Source: Pseudoflavonifractor sp050943825
GTDB lineage: Bacteria > Bacillota > Clostridia > Oscillospirales > Oscillospiraceae
Length of the DNA stretch: 64,000 nt
Direction of reading: 5' to 3'
Assembly (NCBI RefSeq): GCF_050943825.1
Contig: NZ_JBMNPX010000009.1
Location: 1-64,000 of the forward strand
Under the pieces are notes generated by a model, which was given only the letters and a program-made list of their open reading frames with translations, was not told the origin of the DNA and ran no database searches. The translations under genes and the position numbers were made by a program. This document shows, piece after piece, positions 62,489 to 64,000 of this stretch (position 1 is the first letter of the stretch; every line of letters starts with the position of its first letter).

Positions 62489-63577
62489 ATGAATTGTTCA
62501 ACCGAAACCCTCTCACTGATGGAGACCCTCACCCAGGCCGTCGGCGTCTCCGGTCAGGAGCGGCAGGTCTGCCGCCTGCTGGCAGACTATTATAAGGACG
62601 TATCCGACGAGATTGTCCGCGACTACAACGGCTCTCTCTTTGCCGTCAAGCGCTCCAAGGCGCCCAACCCCTTCCGGGTGATGGTGGCCGCCCACAGCGA
62701 CGAGGTGGGCCTGGTGGTCCGCCAGATCCGCCCCAACGGCCTGATCCGGGCCCATGTCATCGGCGGGCTGTGGGAGGACGTGCTGCCCGGCGCCCGGGTG
62801 CGCATGCGCACCGACCAGGGCAGGGAATTCAAGGGCTGTGTCTCCGCCCTGTCCGTCAAGATTCTCCGGGAACGGATCGGCAGCGGCCGGGTACCTCTGG
62901 ACCAGCTCTACCTGGACTTCGGCTTCCTCAGCGAGGAGGACGCCAGGAGCCAGGGCGTGCTGGAGGGCTGTCAGATTGTGGTGGACGGCCCCTTTGAGGT
63001 GCTCAACGGCGGTCAGAGACTGCTCTCCAAGGCCTGGGACGACCGCTTCGGCTGTATTCTGGGCGTGGAGCTGCTGCGCAGTCTGCGGGACGTGGAGCTG
63101 CCCTTTGACCTGTATGTGGGCGCCGATGTGCAGGAGGAGGTAGGCCTGCGGGGCGCCCGCACCGCCTCCAACCTGGTCAAGCCCGACCTGGCCATCATCC
63201 TGGACTGCACCGCCGCCAACGACGTGGACCGCTTTGAGCCCCCCTGCGGCGGCATCGGCCAGGGCGTCATGGTCCGTTTCGCCGACGGCACCTATCTGCC
63301 CAACCGCACCATGTTTCTGGACTACCTGGACCTGCTCCGCAGCCGGAACATTCCCTATCAGTTCCACCAGTCCAAGGGCGGCACCGACGCCGGGTGCATC
63401 AATACCTCCGGTCTGGCCGTGCCCGCCCTCACCGCCTGCATCTGCGCCCGCAACGTCCACACCGGCAGCCTGATGATCGACGCCGGGGACTACCTCCACT
63501 GCCTGGAGGCGGTCACCGCCTTTGTCTCCCAGCTGGACCGTGAGAAGCTGGAGCGCTACCGCAACAACAACGCATAA
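62489..63577 (+). CDS. M42-family metallo-aminopeptidase
   Basis: 362 residues of the M42 (FrvX/glutamyl-aminopeptidase/TET) family. Metal ligands are visible in AAHSDEVG, KAWDDRFG, EEVGLRGA and the later HQSKGGTDAG. The catalytic Glu belongs to QEEVGLRG. Members form large tetrahedral cytosolic peptidases that trim peptides from the N-terminus, here probably those taken up by the upstream Dpp-like importer. ATG 62489 has AAAGGAA upstream. Confidence 0.94.
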   Translation: MNCSTETLSLMETLTQAVGVSGQERQVCRLLADYYKDVSDEIVRDYNGSLFAVKRSKAPNPFRVMVAAHSDEVGLVVRQIRPNGLIRAHVIGGLWEDVLPGARVRMRTDQGREFKGCVSALSVKILRERIGSGRVPLDQLYLDFGFLSEEDARSQGVLEGCQIVVDGPFEVLNGGQRLLSKAWDDRFGCILGVELLRSLRDVELPFDLYVGADVQEEVGLRGARTASNLVKPDLAIILDCTAANDVDRFEPPCGGIGQGVMVRFADGTYLPNRTMFLDYLDLLRSRNIPYQFHQSKGGTDAGCINTSGLAVPALTACICARNVHTGSLMIDAGDYLHCLEAVTAFVSQLDREKLERYRNNNA

Positions 63578-63594
63578 GAAAGGAAGTCTTTGTT

Positions 63595-64000
63595 ATGAGT
63601 CTGGCTACCAACCGGGACAAAATCGTCCGCCAGTCCGTCATGGGCCGGGTGCACCACCCCGTCCTCACCCCCCAGAAGGTCTACCGGGTAGGCAGCGACG
63701 GCGGCGCCCGCTTCACCCCCGCCCACGGCGCCATCACCTACGACATTGAGATTGGCGACAGCTGCATGGGCCTGGTGGGCGACCACATCGAGCCCGGCGT
63801 CAGCTCCAAGAACGCCGACGACATCGAGAACCGTGCCTACACCCACCTGTCCTGCATCGGCAACGTGGCCGAGGTGGTCACCGGCAAGGCCGCCGGCGAC
63901 AAGGGCTTTGTCACCGGCACCCACGGCGGCATCGACCATGTGATGATCTGGTTCTCCCAGGAGACCCTGAACAAGATGGTCTGCGACGACAAGATCCTTG
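63595..64000 (+). CDS. DUF4438 family protein, cut by window edge
   Basis: The first 135 residues are present: MSLATNRDKIVRQSVMGRV, GAITYDIEIGDSCMG, GDHIEPGVSSKN and GNVAEVVTGKA..TGTHGG match the DUF4438 family, whose function is not established. It follows the M42 peptidase by 17 bp (AGGAAG site), so it belongs to the peptide-use operon. The rest lies beyond the window. Confidence 0.85.
   Translation, partial: MSLATNRDKIVRQSVMGRVHHPVLTPQKVYRVGSDGGARFTPAHGAITYDIEIGDSCMGLVGDHIEPGVSSKNADDIENRAYTHLSCIGNVAEVVTGKAAGDKGFVTGTHGGIDHVMIWFSQETLNKMVCDDKIL

Overview
The window reads as the chromosome of a high-GC, anaerobic, gut-type Clostridia bacterium. Oscillospiraceae near Flavonifractor, Lawsonibacter or Pseudoflavonifractor is my inference. 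The grounds are the GC-rich codon use, strong AGGAGG-type ribosome sites, S-layer (SLH) anchored glycosidases, a domain-permuted GH3 enzyme, AgrC/LytTR-type signalling, and many carbohydrate and peptide uptake genes. I see no rRNA or tRNA gene and no intact mobile element.

Region 1 (1-7.6 kb) is decayed. It holds remnants of two serine recombinases, two copies of the 3' end of a polysaccharide deacetylase, the last part of a GH3 enzyme, and a gutted GPH-type sugar symporter sitting directly against an intact GH42 beta-galactosidase. A divergent pair, a small Cys-containing protein and a cytosolic vWA protein, lies inside it. Region 2 (7.6-15.4 kb) has a double-anchored permuted GH3 beta-glycosidase, an AgrC/LytTR-type two-component system, an ECF sigma gene broken by a single TGA next to its presumed anti-sigma partner, and an SLH protein.

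Region 3 (15.5-21.4 kb) looks like a self-contained respiratory module on the minus strand: marR, a 35-codon leader ORF, tatA/B-like, tatA, tatC, a Tat-exported multi-flavin lipoprotein reductase, and a lysR gene. The same 14-bp palindrome lies on the marR promoter and upstream of the tat genes. Region 4 (21.5-26.2 kb) pairs an OmpR-type two-component system with a divergent operon encoding a zinc-ribbon membrane protein, a membrane J-domain protein and a DnaK paralogue. Region 5 (26.3-38.5 kb) is two giant SLH-anchored glycosidases (GH31-like and GH2) that share a nearly identical 645-bp C-terminal cassette.

Region 6 (39.3-49.6 kb) is a raffinose-family/sucrose locus: amylosucrase-like GH13, fructokinase, AraC regulator, GH36 alpha-galactosidase, a sugar ABC importer without its ATPase, and a DUF624 protein. 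Region 7 (49.6-55.7 kb) is a purine locus with an NCS2 permease, a three-subunit xanthine dehydrogenase and a Crp/Fnr-family regulator. A 1.2-kb non-coding stretch follows, holding three degenerate type I-E-like CRISPR repeats at an exact 60-bp period, with no cas genes. Region 8 (56.9 kb to the end) is a dipeptide ABC importer operon followed by an M42 aminopeptidase and a DUF4438 protein cut by the window edge.

The genes fit a saccharolytic and peptide-using lifestyle: large glycans are cut at the cell wall, oligosaccharides and peptides are imported and hydrolysed inside, and purines or an unknown acceptor serve as extra redox substrates.
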